Below are positions 1 through 7,602 of a stretch of DNA of 12,602 nucleotides, piece after piece. This stretch comes from Candidatus Babelota bacterium (GTDB taxonomy: Bacteria > Dependentiae > Babeliae > Babeliales > JABCYS01): NCBI GenBank assembly GCA_013290085.1, contig JABCYS010000014.1, forward strand, positions 1-12,602. The letters run 5' to 3'. Numbering within the stretch: position 1 is the stretch's first letter; the number at the start of each line of letters is the position of its first letter. The translations under genes and the position numbers were made by a program. The notes below the pieces were generated by a model, which saw only the letters and a program-made list of their open reading frames with translations, did no database searches and had not been told where the DNA came from.

Positions 1-2
1 AT

Positions 3-2081
3 GACCATTCAGTGTTAGTAACGGTGCATTATTCATGCATCAGTTCTGGCACGGAGGCGGCAACTATTTCTAATGCCTCTACGAGCAACATGTTGAAAGG
101 CATGCCGCAAAAAATAAAAAAAGTACTCGATTCATTATCAACGCATGGCGTTGAAGGAACCAAGGCGCTTATTAAAGGGCGCTTGGCGGGAACCGTGCTG
201 CCTCTTGGCTATTCCTGTTCCGGACGCGTTGTTGCCGTTGGGCGCAAGGTAAAAAAATTTAAATCAGGTGACTTTGTTGCTTGCGCAGGTGCTGGCTTTG
301 CATCCCATGCCGACATGGTTGTTGTACCAGAAAACCTGGTGGTGGGATTAAAAGATGAACAATCACTACGACATGCAAGTCTTACCACCATTGGTGCCAT
401 TGCCCTGCAAGGGTTACGACGAGCCGATGTCCAACTGGGAGACACGGTATGTGTTTTAGGTTTAGGTCTGTTAGGACAAATTACGGTACAACTTGCAAAA
501 TTATCGGGCTGTAAGGTTATTGGTATCGATATTGTGCCTGAACGACTTGCGCTTGCAAAAGAACTGGGTGCTGATGTTGTCTTGCATGGCCAAGAAAATA
601 ATGTGCAAAAAGAGATTGAATTTCTCACCCAACATTACGGTGTTGATGTCACACTCATCACCGCTGCTTCTTCAAGTCATGATATTGTGCAACAAGCAAT
701 GCAGGTTACCAGAAGAAAAGGGAAAGTGGTGCTCGTGGGCGATGTTGGTCTCAACTTAGAACGCTCACCTTTTTATCAAAAAGAAATAGATTTCCTCATC
801 TCCTGCTCCTACGGTCCTGGCAGGTACGATGCAGCCTACGAACAGCAAGGCAATGACTATCCGTATGCCTATGTGCGCTGGACTGAAAATAGAAATATGC
901 AAGCAGTTGCTCAGTTAATTGAACAAGGAAAGGTGCGCATTGAACCATTCGTGCATGAATTTTCTGTTGATAACGCGCAGCAAGCCTATGAAAGTGTTCA
1001 ACAAAAAAAATCACTCGCCGCCATCCTCTCCTACCTTCCGAAGAACGAAAAAGTAGTAGTGCCGGAAAAGAAGCTGAGCTTCCGTCCCGCAGTGCAAGAT
1101 AAAACTCGTGTAGGGTTTGTTGGGGCCGGTGGTTTTGCAAAATTTAAATTGATCCCCATCGTTTCAAAATTTAGTGACGCGAAAATTAATGCCATTGTCG
1201 ATGCCGACATTGCAACCGCGATTAACGTTTCTCGTACGTACGGCGCTGCCAAAGCACTGGGCACTGATCAGGAACTTTTTACTGAAGATATGGTTGATCT
1301 GGTAGTGATCGCCTCTCCCCATAAATTCCACTGCGACCAATCCATGCGTGCGCTTGAACAAGGAAAAGCGGTTTTTGTTGAAAAACCAATGGCTACTGAT
1401 TTTGCGCAGTTTGCAAAAATTAGTTCCTATCTAAAAAAACATGATCAGGCACCGTTTTGTGTAGATTACAACCGCTCATTTGCGCCTTTCATGCTCAAAA
1501 TAAAAAAGGCAGTTGAGCAACGCAGTTCCCCAATGGTGGTGCACTACCGCATGAACGCAGGATTTATTCCCAAAGACCACTGGGTACAAACCGACATCGG
1601 CGCGGGAAGAATTATTGGTGAAGCGTGCCACATCTTTGATCTTTTCTGTTTCTTGACCGATGCAAAACCAGTTTCTGTTTCGGTGGAAACCATTCGCCCG
1701 AGCAATGACGATCTTTTTGCAACCGACAATTTCTCTGCGCACATTAGTTTTGCAGACGGTTCAGTGTGCTCACTGTTGTACACCTCCTTAGGCCACAACA
1801 ACCTTGGTAAAGAGCGCATGGAACTGTTCTTTGATTCAAAATCTATCGTTATGGATGACTATCTTACGCTGCAAGGGTACGGGTTACCAAAATCATTTAA
1901 CGAGAGTGTGAGTATTGCTGACAAAGGTCATGAAGATTTAATGCGAAAATTTTTTGAATCGGTAAAACATCAAAAACCAGCACCGATAACTTTTGATCGC
2001 TTGAACACAGTGGCAGAGCTTACTTTAATTATCGACCAGCTTGCATGCCAAGGTGGCGGGGCGCGTGAGATTGGTTCATAA
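3..2081 (+). CDS. Bi-domain oxidoreductase: MDR (alcohol-dehydrogenase-like) domain fused to Gfo/Idh/MocA domain, 5'-partial
   Basis: The reading frame is already open at the window edge (codons Asp-His-Ser precede a GTG at 12), so the true start lies upstream; I estimate 25-35 residues are missing. Numbering from GTG-12, the N-terminal half is a medium-chain dehydrogenase/reductase with a nucleotide-binding motif G150-L-G152-L-L-G155 and the family-typical CSYGPGRYD stretch at 265-273. A second Rossmann fold starts near 366 (VGFVGAGG, 367-374) and carries the Gfo/Idh/MocA signature E457-K458-P459. The fusion is a recognised but functionally uncharacterised family that often sits in polysaccharide clusters; both halves should bind NAD(P)(H). 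Modification of a sugar or sugar nucleotide is inferred from the neighbours, and the substrate is unknown. The gene ends with TAA and is convergent with the antitoxin gene 49 bp away. I see no convincing terminator hairpin in that gap. Confidence 0.88.
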   Translation, partial: DHSVLVTVHYSCISSGTEAATISNASTSNMLKGMPQKIKKVLDSLSTHGVEGTKALIKGRLAGTVLPLGYSCSGRVVAVGRKVKKFKSGDFVACAGAGFASHADMVVVPENLVVGLKDEQSLRHASLTTIGAIALQGLRRADVQLGDTVCVLGLGLLGQITVQLAKLSGCKVIGIDIVPERLALAKELGADVVLHGQENNVQKEIEFLTQHYGVDVTLITAASSSHDIVQQAMQVTRRKGKVVLVGDVGLNLERSPFYQKEIDFLISCSYGPGRYDAAYEQQGNDYPYAYVRWTENRNMQAVAQLIEQGKVRIEPFVHEFSVDNAQQAYESVQQKKSLAAILSYLPKNEKVVVPEKKLSFRPAVQDKTRVGFVGAGGFAKFKLIPIVSKFSDAKINAIVDADIATAINVSRTYGAAKALGTDQELFTEDMVDLVVIASPHKFHCDQSMRALEQGKAVFVEKPMATDFAQFAKISSYLKKHDQAPFCVDYNRSFAPFMLKIKKAVEQRSSPMVVHYRMNAGFIPKDHWVQTDIGAGRIIGEACHIFDLFCFLTDAKPVSVSVETIRPSNDDLFATDNFSAHISFADGSVCSLLYTSLGHNNLGKERMELFFDSKSIVMDDYLTLQGYGLPKSFNESVSIADKGHEDLMRKFFESVKHQKPAPITFDRLNTVAELTLIIDQLACQGGGAREIGS

Positions 2082-2130
2082 GGCGGGGCTTGCGAGACGC
2101 ATTCCTTAACAAAATGGTGGATTTGAGTTC

Positions 2131-2442
2131 TTATCTACGCTTAGAAATGTCTGGGCGATAAATGCCTTTATCTACTATTTCTAGAAGACGCAACGTTGCA
2201 TGCGAGGGAACGCGCTCACCAGATTCCCATGATTGAACAGTTTTTACGCTAACGTTCAATACCTTCGCAAAAACTCCCTGAGAATAATTGCCTTTCTTTC
2301 TGATATTTTTAATGTCCCTTGCTTTATATTCAGCGGGCGGCTCAGGAATATCAATTGTCTTAGAGCGCAAAGTCAATCTGCCTTTTTTGTGCGCAATAAT
2401 ATCTTCGAGGCCTTCTTTTAAATCTTTATAAAATTTACTCAT
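2131..2442 (-). CDS. XRE-family HTH antitoxin/transcriptional regulator (HigA/NadS-like)
   Basis: A 103-residue protein. The N-terminal part (about 1-40, including IPEPPAEYKARDIK) resembles the leader of HigA/NadS-type antitoxins. A helix-turn-helix follows: scanning helix near S54-Q55-G56-V57-F58-A59 and recognition helix near S65-VKTVQSWESG. In this family the protein binds its own operator and neutralises a RelE/HigB-type RNase partner, whose gene usually lies just upstream and overlaps the start. No intact toxin is present here; only a possible 27-codon remnant overlaps the ATG. The start is supported by AAAGGA at 2447-2452 with 4 nt spacing. The gene is on the strand opposite the glycan genes and may be an orphan regulator, perhaps acting on the palindromes at 2510-2534. 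Family assignment is firm; the present role is inferred. Confidence 0.87.
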   Translation of the reverse strand: MSKFYKDLKEGLEDIIAHKKGRLTLRSKTIDIPEPPAEYKARDIKNIRKKGNYSQGVFAKVLNVSVKTVQSWESGERVPSHATLRLLEIVDKGIYRPDISKRR

Positions 2443-2518
2443 TTTTTCCTTTGATAATGCTAGCCAAGCGCCTAAGATCCTTGTCCTTCCTATTTCTATA
2501 CTCTAAAACGTTATAACA
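2435..2518 (-). pseudogene. Possible 3' remnant of a RelE/HigB-type toxin gene
   Basis: Immediately upstream of the antitoxin, one minus-strand frame stays open for 27 codons after an in-frame TAA. It encodes a basic tail (EYRNRKDKDLRRLASIIKGK) and stops with TAA inside the antitoxin start (AATGAGTAA). That stop/start overlap is the usual arrangement of toxin-antitoxin pairs, and the Y..6..DL spacing resembles the C-terminus of toxins paired with NadS-like antitoxins. No start codon or upstream toxin domain is visible. A frame of this length can arise by chance, so this is a tentative call. Confidence 0.3.
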
Positions 2519-2534
2519 TTATGACATTATAATG
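2510..2534. promoter_or_regulatory. Twin palindromes with a symmetric -10 hexamer; candidate operator/promoter
   Basis: GTTATAAC (2510-2517) and CATTATAATG (2525-2534) are perfect 8- and 10-bp palindromes with centres 16 bp apart, about one and a half helical turns. The second contains TATAAT on both strands (2528-2533 on plus, 2531-2526 on minus). It could therefore serve as a -10 element either toward manC or toward the antitoxin gene. No good -35 is seen on either side. The adjacent XRE regulator is an obvious candidate binder, but that is inference. Confidence 0.35.
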
Positions 2535-2589
2535 GCGGGGCATAATTGTTTCGAACCGCCGCTGATTATGTCAGCAGTGTCATGCATAC

Positions 2590-2614
2590 ATACCTTCACA
2601 AAAATCTGTGGTAT
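2590..2614 (+). promoter_or_regulatory. Imperfect dyad overlapping an extended -10-like element upstream of manC
   Basis: ATACC-TT-CACA and TGTGGTAT form an inverted repeat with a 2-nt bulge and a 6-nt centre. The right arm runs into TG-G-TATGCT (2609-2617), which fits an extended -10 pattern, 41 nt before the manC GTG. The -35 region is poor. It could be a promoter with an overlapping operator or an RNA hairpin; the evidence is sequence pattern only. Confidence 0.25.
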
Positions 2615-2647
2615 GCTCCGCAAAAGTTGGAAAAGAAATTTAAAAAA

Positions 2648-2653
2648 AAGGAA
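2648..2653 (+). promoter_or_regulatory. Ribosome binding site selecting the GTG start of manC
   Basis: AAGGAA ends 5 nt before GTG-2659. No ATG in this frame precedes the conserved N-terminal nucleotide-binding loop at a plausible distance, so this site fixes the start. Confidence 0.7.
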
Positions 2654-2658
2654 CTGCT

Positions 2659-3690
2659 GTGGCACACAAATCAAAAAAGATTTACGCACTGTTGCTTGCC
2701 GGTGGGAGTGGAGAGCGACTGTGGCCTTTAAGCCGAAAAGATAAGCCAAAACAATTACTGTCGATAGAAAATGAACGTTCTTTATTAGAGGACACGGTTG
2801 AAAGAATCGCCTCTATGGTACCCCGAGAAAATATATGGGTGGTGACAACCGAGCAGCAGATGGAAGAGATAGCTGGCGCGGTGCAAGACAGAGTTGGTTT
2901 GGTAACGGTTGAACCAGAATCACGTAATACCGGCCCGGCAATTTTATTAAACTGCATGGCTATTCAAGCGAATGACCCGGAAGCATTAGTGGCGGTTTTT
3001 CCAAGCGATCATTACATTGCGCAAACAAAACATTTTAGTGAATTTATCGTCCACGCACTTGATAGTGCAGACACGTTACAAAGAATCGTATCAGTTGGCG
3101 TTAAGCCATCCTACCCAGCGTTAGGGTACGGGTACATAGAATATGAAGCAACAAAGCACGAGTTTCCGTGCAAAGTAAAAAAGTTTATTGAAAAGCCGAC
3201 GGCCAAACGCGTACAAGCATTAATGAAAAAAGAAAACGTGTTGTGGAATACTGGAATCTTTTGTGCACCAGTCGGGCTTGTGGTTGAGGAATTTGAGAAT
3301 CACGCACCAGAACTTTTTAAAGCAGTTAAATCGTACTGGATAGATGGTGCATCCTATGCAAATGTTCCTGCAGTTGCGATTGATTATGCATTGATGGAAA
3401 AAAGTAAAAAAATTTCTGTGCTTCCTGCAAACTTTGTGTGGTGTGATGTTGGAAATCTTGCTACCTTTATGTCCCTGCGAGCGCAACAGCACGAAGTTGA
3501 TATCATAGAAATCGATTCAAATAATAACCTTATCGACGTGCAAAAAAACTTAGTAGCATTAATCAGCGTTGAAGATCTCTGCATCGTGCAAACGGATGAC
3601 ATCTTGTTAGTAGCCAAGCGCAGTGAAACCGATAAAGTAAAACTGGTGTTAGAAACATTAAAACATAATAGCTTTGATGAGTATCTGTAG
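2659..3690 (+). CDS. manC: Mannose-1-phosphate guanylyltransferase (GDP-mannose pyrophosphorylase), short form
   Basis: Catalyses mannose-1-phosphate + GTP to GDP-mannose + PPi in the cytoplasm. The nucleotidyltransferase signature G15-G-S-G-E-R-L-W-P-L-S-R26 is complete. It is followed by the family blocks EPESRNTGPAI (85-95), FPSDH (114-118), FIEKP (176-180), WNTGIF (196-201), DYALMEK (242-248) and WCDVG (261-265). At 343 residues it is the single-domain type, lacking the C-terminal phosphomannose isomerase domain of the roughly 480-residue bifunctional enzymes. Mannose-6-phosphate must therefore come from a separate enzyme not in this window, as must phosphomannomutase. It starts at GTG with a clear Shine-Dalgarno site and is the first gene of the GDP-fucose operon; gmd begins 3 nt after its stop. 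The product is the substrate of Gmd. Confidence 0.96.
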   Translation: MAHKSKKIYALLLAGGSGERLWPLSRKDKPKQLLSIENERSLLEDTVERIASMVPRENIWVVTTEQQMEEIAGAVQDRVGLVTVEPESRNTGPAILLNCMAIQANDPEALVAVFPSDHYIAQTKHFSEFIVHALDSADTLQRIVSVGVKPSYPALGYGYIEYEATKHEFPCKVKKFIEKPTAKRVQALMKKENVLWNTGIFCAPVGLVVEEFENHAPELFKAVKSYWIDGASYANVPAVAIDYALMEKSKKISVLPANFVWCDVGNLATFMSLRAQQHEVDIIEIDSNNNLIDVQKNLVALISVEDLCIVQTDDILLVAKRSETDKVKLVLETLKHNSFDEYL

Positions 3691-3693
3691 ACA

Positions 3694-4854
3694 ATGTTAC
3701 AAACGTATGTTCCAGCCAAAGCCTTAAGAAAAAAGGCACTTATTACCGGGGTAACAGGGCAGGATGGCGCGTATTTATCAGAACTTCTGTTAAGTAAGGG
3801 TTACGAAGTTCATGGTATCAAGCGACGTTCATCATCGTTTAACACCGAACGAGTCGACCATCTTTTTTCTGACAAGCATGAAAGTAGTGAGAACAGATTT
3901 TTCTTACATTACGGTGATCTGACCGATGCCACCAATCTTATTCGTATTATTCAAGATATTTGTCCCGATGAAATTTATAATTTAGCGGCACAGAGTCATG
4001 TGAAAGTTTCTTTTGAAACACCAGAATATACTGCCAATGCCGATGCATTAGGTACGTTAAGAATTTTAGAAGCAATACGCATTTTAGGTTTTACACAAAA
4101 AGTTCGTTTGTACCAAGCATCAACCAGCGAACTCTACGGCACCATGCCAGCGCCACAAAATGAACAAACTCCTTTTTATCCACGCTCTCCCTATGCCGCT
4201 GCAAAGTTGTATGCCTACTGGATTACCGTAAATTACCGCGAAGCATACGGCATGTATGCCTGCAACGGTATCCTCTTTAATCACGAGTCCCCCATCCGTG
4301 GTGAAACATTTGTCACCAGAAAAATAACCAGAGCCGTTGCGCGCATTTCATTGGGCATGCAAGAAGCAGTGTACCTTGGCAATCTTGATGCAAAACGAGA
4401 TTGGGGGTATGCAAAAGATTATGTGGAAGCTATGTGGTTGATGCTGCAACAAGAACAACCCCGTGACTATGTTATAGCAACAGGAATCTGCCACTCGGTG
4501 CGCGAATTTGCTGAAATGGCATTCCGTGAGGTGGGCATTGATATTGTTTGGGAGGGGAGTGGTGTTCATGAGCGGGGTGTTGATGCTGCAACTGGTACGC
4601 CACGCGTGGTGATTGATCAAAATTATTTTAGACCAACAGAAGTAGATGTGTTGCAAGGAGATGCATCGCGTGCGCGGGCAGAGCTTGGCTGGCAGCCACA
4701 AATGTCGCTCAAAGAGTTAGTGCAACTGATGGTGATGAGTGATGTTGTTCTGGCACAGCAAGAAAAAGCAATGCTCTCTCAAAACCACGATGAACAATTT
4801 TTTTCTTATCTGTTGCACAAGCAAGGTGGAAGCCTTGGCGTCGATCATGAATGA
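3694..4854 (+). CDS. gmd: GDP-mannose 4,6-dehydratase
   Basis: Converts GDP-D-mannose to GDP-4-keto-6-deoxy-D-mannose with tightly bound NADP(H). It is an extended short-chain dehydrogenase: cofactor loop G19-V-T-G22-Q-D-G25, family stretch [12 protein letters not shown] (40-51), and catalytic residues T144 and E146 (in STSELYG) with Y167-x-x-x-K171 in SPYAAAK. The blocks [16 protein letters not shown] (196-211) and [15 protein letters not shown] (234-248) are also typical. Length is 386 residues, slightly longer than most family members because of about 11 extra N-terminal residues and a longer C-terminal tail (about 350-386). No alternative start exists between the ATG and the cofactor loop. 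There is no strong Shine-Dalgarno site, so translation probably depends on coupling to manC 3 nt upstream. Its last 8 nt overlap fcl. Confidence 0.97.
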   Translation: MLQTYVPAKALRKKALITGVTGQDGAYLSELLLSKGYEVHGIKRRSSSFNTERVDHLFSDKHESSENRFFLHYGDLTDATNLIRIIQDICPDEIYNLAAQSHVKVSFETPEYTANADALGTLRILEAIRILGFTQKVRLYQASTSELYGTMPAPQNEQTPFYPRSPYAAAKLYAYWITVNYREAYGMYACNGILFNHESPIRGETFVTRKITRAVARISLGMQEAVYLGNLDAKRDWGYAKDYVEAMWLMLQQEQPRDYVIATGICHSVREFAEMAFREVGIDIVWEGSGVHERGVDAATGTPRVVIDQNYFRPTEVDVLQGDASRARAELGWQPQMSLKELVQLMVMSDVVLAQQEKAMLSQNHDEQFFSYLLHKQGGSLGVDHE

Positions 4855-5806
4855 GCAGTCCAAAATTTATGTTGCAGGGCATCAAGGACTGGTAGGTTCT
4901 GCACTGATGCGGGCCTTGCAGAGTTATGAAAAAGTGATCGTGCGTTCTTTGGCCGAACTGGATCTGCGAAATCAAAAAGCCGTTGAGCATTTTTTTGCTA
5001 CCGAACGACCTGACTATGTTTTTTTAGCAGCAGCGCGCGTTGGTGGGATAGAGGCTAACCGTACGTACCCTGCGCAGTTTCTCTACGACAATCTCATGAT
5101 TCAAAGCAACATTATTCATGCCGCACATACCTACCACGTAAAAAAATTATTATTTTTAGGTTCTTCCTGTATTTATCCGCGCCTGTGTCCTCAGCCAATT
5201 AAAGAAGAATATTTGCTCACGGGGCCACTAGAACCTACCAATGAGCCGTATGCATTAGCAAAAATAGCTGGTTTAAAAATGTGTCAGACATACAAGAAGC
5301 AATACGGCAGTAACTTCATCACTGCCATGCCAACCAATCTTTACGGTCCAGGTGATACCTTTGACGTGCAGAATAGTCACGTACTTCCTGCACTGATCTA
5401 TAAATTTCATCAGGCGAAAATTGAAGGAAGAGATCAGGTAGTCGTATGGGGTTCAGGAAAACCGCGGCGAGAATTTTTATTTGTGGATGATGTAGCGCAA
5501 GCACTCCTGTTTCTTATGCATCACTACGAAGGTGATCAGTGGATCAACGTGGGTGTTGGTGAAGATATCAGTATTGCTGATGTTGCGCAGCTCATAAAAA
5601 AAGTGGTGGGGTTTGAAGGAAAAATTGTGTTTGATACAACCAAGCCTGACGGAACACCGCAAAAACTTCTTGAGGTGACTAAGTTGCAAGCAGTTGGTTG
5701 GCGAGCAACCGTCACGCTTGAGGAGGGATTAAAGCGGACGTACGACTGGTTTGTGCAACAGCATTTTGTGCAAAAGGATAAGCGGCATGAAGCTAAAGCA
5801 CTATAA
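4847..5806 (+). CDS. fcl: GDP-L-fucose synthase (3,5-epimerase/4-reductase)
   Basis: Converts GDP-4-keto-6-deoxymannose to GDP-L-fucose using NADPH. I chose ATG-4847 ([11 protein letters not shown]), not the earlier in-frame ATG at 4739, because it gives 319 residues, matching the usual length near 320, and places the cofactor loop G11-H-Q-G14-L-V-G17 at the proper N-terminus. Catalytic residues by family comparison are S106 and C108 (in GSSCIYP), Y135-x-x-x-K139 and H178 (in NSHVLPALI), each one position from the E. coli enzyme. The GDP-binding block [15 protein letters not shown] (201-215) is intact. The start overlaps the gmd stop by 8 nt, implying translational coupling. The 3' end overlaps the next gene by 20 nt. 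With manC and gmd this completes GDP-fucose synthesis from mannose-1-phosphate. Confidence 0.96.
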   Translation: MNEQSKIYVAGHQGLVGSALMRALQSYEKVIVRSLAELDLRNQKAVEHFFATERPDYVFLAAARVGGIEANRTYPAQFLYDNLMIQSNIIHAAHTYHVKKLLFLGSSCIYPRLCPQPIKEEYLLTGPLEPTNEPYALAKIAGLKMCQTYKKQYGSNFITAMPTNLYGPGDTFDVQNSHVLPALIYKFHQAKIEGRDQVVVWGSGKPRREFLFVDDVAQALLFLMHHYEGDQWINVGVGEDISIADVAQLIKKVVGFEGKIVFDTTKPDGTPQKLLEVTKLQAVGWRATVTLEEGLKRTYDWFVQQHFVQKDKRHEAKAL

Positions 5807-6704
5807 ATATTATAAATATAGTATCCCCATTATTTTTTTTGTTTGCCTGGCTGCTTACAAAATGTATCAGGAATTTAAACTGCGGCGTATGAAGGACCAG
5901 CTGCAATCACAGCACGTTGATTTTGATGTTTCCATGAAGAAGGATGCTCGTCAGCAGGCACTGACTCATGAGTTTTCGAGTAGCACGTATGCAATGTTTA
6001 AAAATCTGTATGAAAAAAATAATTTTTCTCAGGTGCAGCCACAGCAGGAAATAAAGATTCCAAAAATCATTCATCAAATTTGGTTGGGCAGCCCGTTTCC
6101 CTACGAGTACAAAAAATATCAAGAGAGTTGGCGCAAGCATCACCCCGATTGGGAATATAAATTGTGGACTGATGCTGAGGTAAGCAATCTCACGTTAACT
6201 AATCAAGATTTATATGACGCATCCCTTAATTATGGAGAAAAGTCCGACATTTTACGGTACGAGTTATTGTATCGTTATGGCGGCTTGTACGTAGATGTTG
6301 ATTTTGAATGTTTGCAACCACTTGATCTCTTACATCATTGTTATGATTTTTATATCGGTATTCAGCCACTTGATACTGGTTACTCACAATTAGGTATAGG
6401 GTTGATCGGCTCTGTTCCAGGACATTATGTATTGAAGCAATGCATAAACAACATCCGTAACAATGATACGATGCAGATAATTTCGCGTACCGGACCTGTC
6501 CATTGCACGAAAGTTTTTTACCATTGCGCCGGTATGAATGGTGCTAAGGACGTTGCATTACCAGCCAGTTATTTCTATCCGTGCGATTATGCACAAAAAG
6601 GGCTGCCACCATCAGAATGGCAGCAGCCTGAATCATTTGCGGTGCATCACTGGGCAGCAAGTTGGACCAAGCCGGAAGGCTTTGTACGCAAGAGAAAATC
6701 TTAG
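5787..6704 (+). CDS. Membrane-anchored GT32 (OCH1-like, DXD) glycosyltransferase
   Basis: A 305-residue protein. Residues 1-11 are strongly basic and Tyr-rich, 12-24 form one hydrophobic segment (IPIIFFVCLAAY region), and a linker to about 90 leads into the catalytic domain. That domain has IPKIIHQIWLG (91-101), WRKHHPDWEYKLWTD (115-129), SDILRYELLYRYGGLY (153-168) and the metal/nucleotide-sugar motif D170-V-D172. These are the hallmarks of glycosyltransferase sugar-binding DXD (GT32/OCH1-like) proteins; donors in the family vary (mannose, galactose, glucose and others), so the donor is unassigned. ATG-5787 was chosen over GTG-5751 because AAAGGA at 5772-5777 precedes it and it leaves a normal anchor at the N-terminus. 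It overlaps fcl by 20 nt and is the last gene of the operon. Its stop codon interlocks with that of the convergent small gene. It is unclear whether the domain faces the cytoplasm. Confidence 0.86.
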   Translation: MKLKHYKYYKYSIPIIFFVCLAAYKMYQEFKLRRMKDQLQSQHVDFDVSMKKDARQQALTHEFSSSTYAMFKNLYEKNNFSQVQPQQEIKIPKIIHQIWLGSPFPYEYKKYQESWRKHHPDWEYKLWTDAEVSNLTLTNQDLYDASLNYGEKSDILRYELLYRYGGLYVDVDFECLQPLDLLHHCYDFYIGIQPLDTGYSQLGIGLIGSVPGHYVLKQCINNIRNNDTMQIISRTGPVHCTKVFYHCAGMNGAKDVALPASYFYPCDYAQKGLPPSEWQQPESFAVHHWAASWTKPEGFVRKRKS

Positions 6705-7003
6705 CCGGCAACAGGTTTAGAAGTTTCTTTTTTGGTGTACTTAGCCACTTTCACAGCACTCTTTTCCTTACGAGTAGATTTTTGTGCAAGGTGCTGGTTT
6801 TTTTTAGACCTCGTTTCAGCCTCTACGACTGTACCCGTCATAGCAAATTCAGTATCCGTCATAGTCCATTCAGGCTCTGTTGGTTGAGCAGGCTCTGCTG
6901 GGTGAGCGGGGCGAATGATTCCAGCGCCGGCCGTATCGGCAACTTTACATTGGCTGTTTGCAAAAACTAGGACAGCAGCACAGATTAGTTTTTTGAGATT
7001 CAT
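6701..7003 (-). CDS. Small exported protein: signal peptide, PxxP-type proline repeat, lysine-rich tail
   Basis: 100 residues; I do not recognise a family. The start MNLKKLICAAVLVF is supported by AAGGAG at 7009-7014 with 5 nt spacing; an upstream in-frame ATG at 7115-7117 lies inside the neighbouring gene and would add 38 charged residues ahead of the signal. Residues 1-18 look like a signal peptide. Cys19 is preceded by N-S-Q, a poor lipobox, so ordinary cleavage near residue 15-18 is more likely than lipidation. Pro recurs at every third position (32, 35, 38, 41, 44), which suggests a rigid polyproline-II spacer. The C-terminal third (66-96) is rich in Lys, Arg, Ser and Thr, so it is basic and probably disordered. 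It is third in an operon with two coiled-coil proteins, 29 nt after the previous stop. A cell-wall, nucleic-acid or anionic-polymer binding role is possible but unproven. Confidence 0.7.
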   Translation of the reverse strand: MNLKKLICAAVLVFANSQCKVADTAGAGIIRPAHPAEPAQPTEPEWTMTDTEFAMTGTVVEAETRSKKNQHLAQKSTRKEKSAVKVAKYTKKETSKPVAG

Positions 7004-7008
7004 TACAA

Positions 7009-7014
7009 CTCCTT
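7009..7014 (-). promoter_or_regulatory. Ribosome binding site for the 100-residue exported protein
   Basis: AAGGAG on the minus strand, 5 nt before ATG-7003. This consensus site argues for the short start and therefore for an N-terminal signal peptide. Confidence 0.75.
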
Positions 7015-7032
7015 TGTTCGTTTGAGAGATAT

Positions 7033-7590
7033 TTATCTTAAAAATTTCTGCGAGTTTTCGTCGATTTCTTGCTGATGTTTCGAGAACGTTTCTTGAAGAC
7101 CATCTTTTTTTTGACACAGTTCCTTGTCGATAGCTAGCAACTTAGTGCGATAATCCTCATATATTTTTTGTAAACTTTCCAAGTCGCCCTTATAAGTTTC
7201 TTGTAATTTTTTTGAGAAAGCGCCTATTTCTTGAGCCTGCGCCTGCAAGTTTGTATGTTCCTGCTGCAGGGCGTTAAAGGTTGCGATTTGTTTTTGATTA
7301 CGTTCTTCAAGCCGTTGTTTTTCAGATTCTAAGATTTTTGTTTGCGCTGCGAGCTGTGAGTATTCACCCTGAAGCTTGTGCAAAGTCTGTTCTATTTTTT
7401 GCAATTTTTCTTTTTGATTGGAGCCGGAAAACACAAACTTGGATGAGCTACCTTCTTCAGAAATTATTTCTTCTAGAAGAGTGATAATGATTTCAATGAT
7501 ATCCTCGAATTGCTCTTCAGAGCGTAACTCAAGTGCATGAGCCTGGACCAATCCGACAGAAAAAATAAAAGCTAGGATATATTTCTTCAT
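7033..7590 (-). CDS. Exported coiled-coil protein of unknown function
   Basis: 185 residues; no family recognised. Residues 1-18 form a clear signal peptide (MKKYILAFIFSVGLVQAHA) with an AHA cleavage motif. An acidic, Ile/Leu-rich amphipathic helix follows (25-46), then a Ser/Gly break (47-57). From 58 to the end the protein is almost entirely predicted coiled coil, rich in Gln, Glu, Lys and Leu. Around 132-151 two 11-residue units (Y133...L140 and Y144...L149) resemble the repeat of the upstream gene product. Skp/OmpH-like periplasmic chaperones have a similar layout of signal peptide plus coiled coil, but I see no specific match. It is the second gene of the minus-strand operon, 12 nt after the preceding stop, with a weak purine-rich ribosome site (AGAGAA) before the ATG. 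Probably periplasmic or secreted and oligomeric. Confidence 0.78.
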   Translation of the reverse strand: MKKYILAFIFSVGLVQAHALELRSEEQFEDIIEIIITLLEEIISEEGSSSKFVFSGSNQKEKLQKIEQTLHKLQGEYSQLAAQTKILESEKQRLEERNQKQIATFNALQQEHTNLQAQAQEIGAFSKKLQETYKGDLESLQKIYEDYRTKLLAIDKELCQKKDGLQETFSKHQQEIDENSQKFLR

Positions 7591-7602
7591 CGCTGTTCTC
7601 TG

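Noticed and set aside
2561..2575. GCTGA-TTATG-TCAGC hairpin as a terminator
   Set aside because: Only a 5-bp stem with no following T-run on either strand; at best a minor dyad.
2519..2749. 76-codon minus-strand frame upstream of the antitoxin as the missing toxin
   Set aside because: No RelE/HigB features, it overlaps the conserved start of manC, and it is not in frame with the 27-codon remnant.
4739..4846. 36-codon N-terminal extension of GDP-fucose synthase in the same frame
   Set aside because: It lies wholly inside gmd, would precede the cofactor loop by an unusual stretch, and family length fits ATG-4847.
5751..5786. Upstream GTG start for the GT32 gene
   Set aside because: ATG-5787 has a spaced AAAGGA site and begins directly with the basic, hydrophobic anchor.
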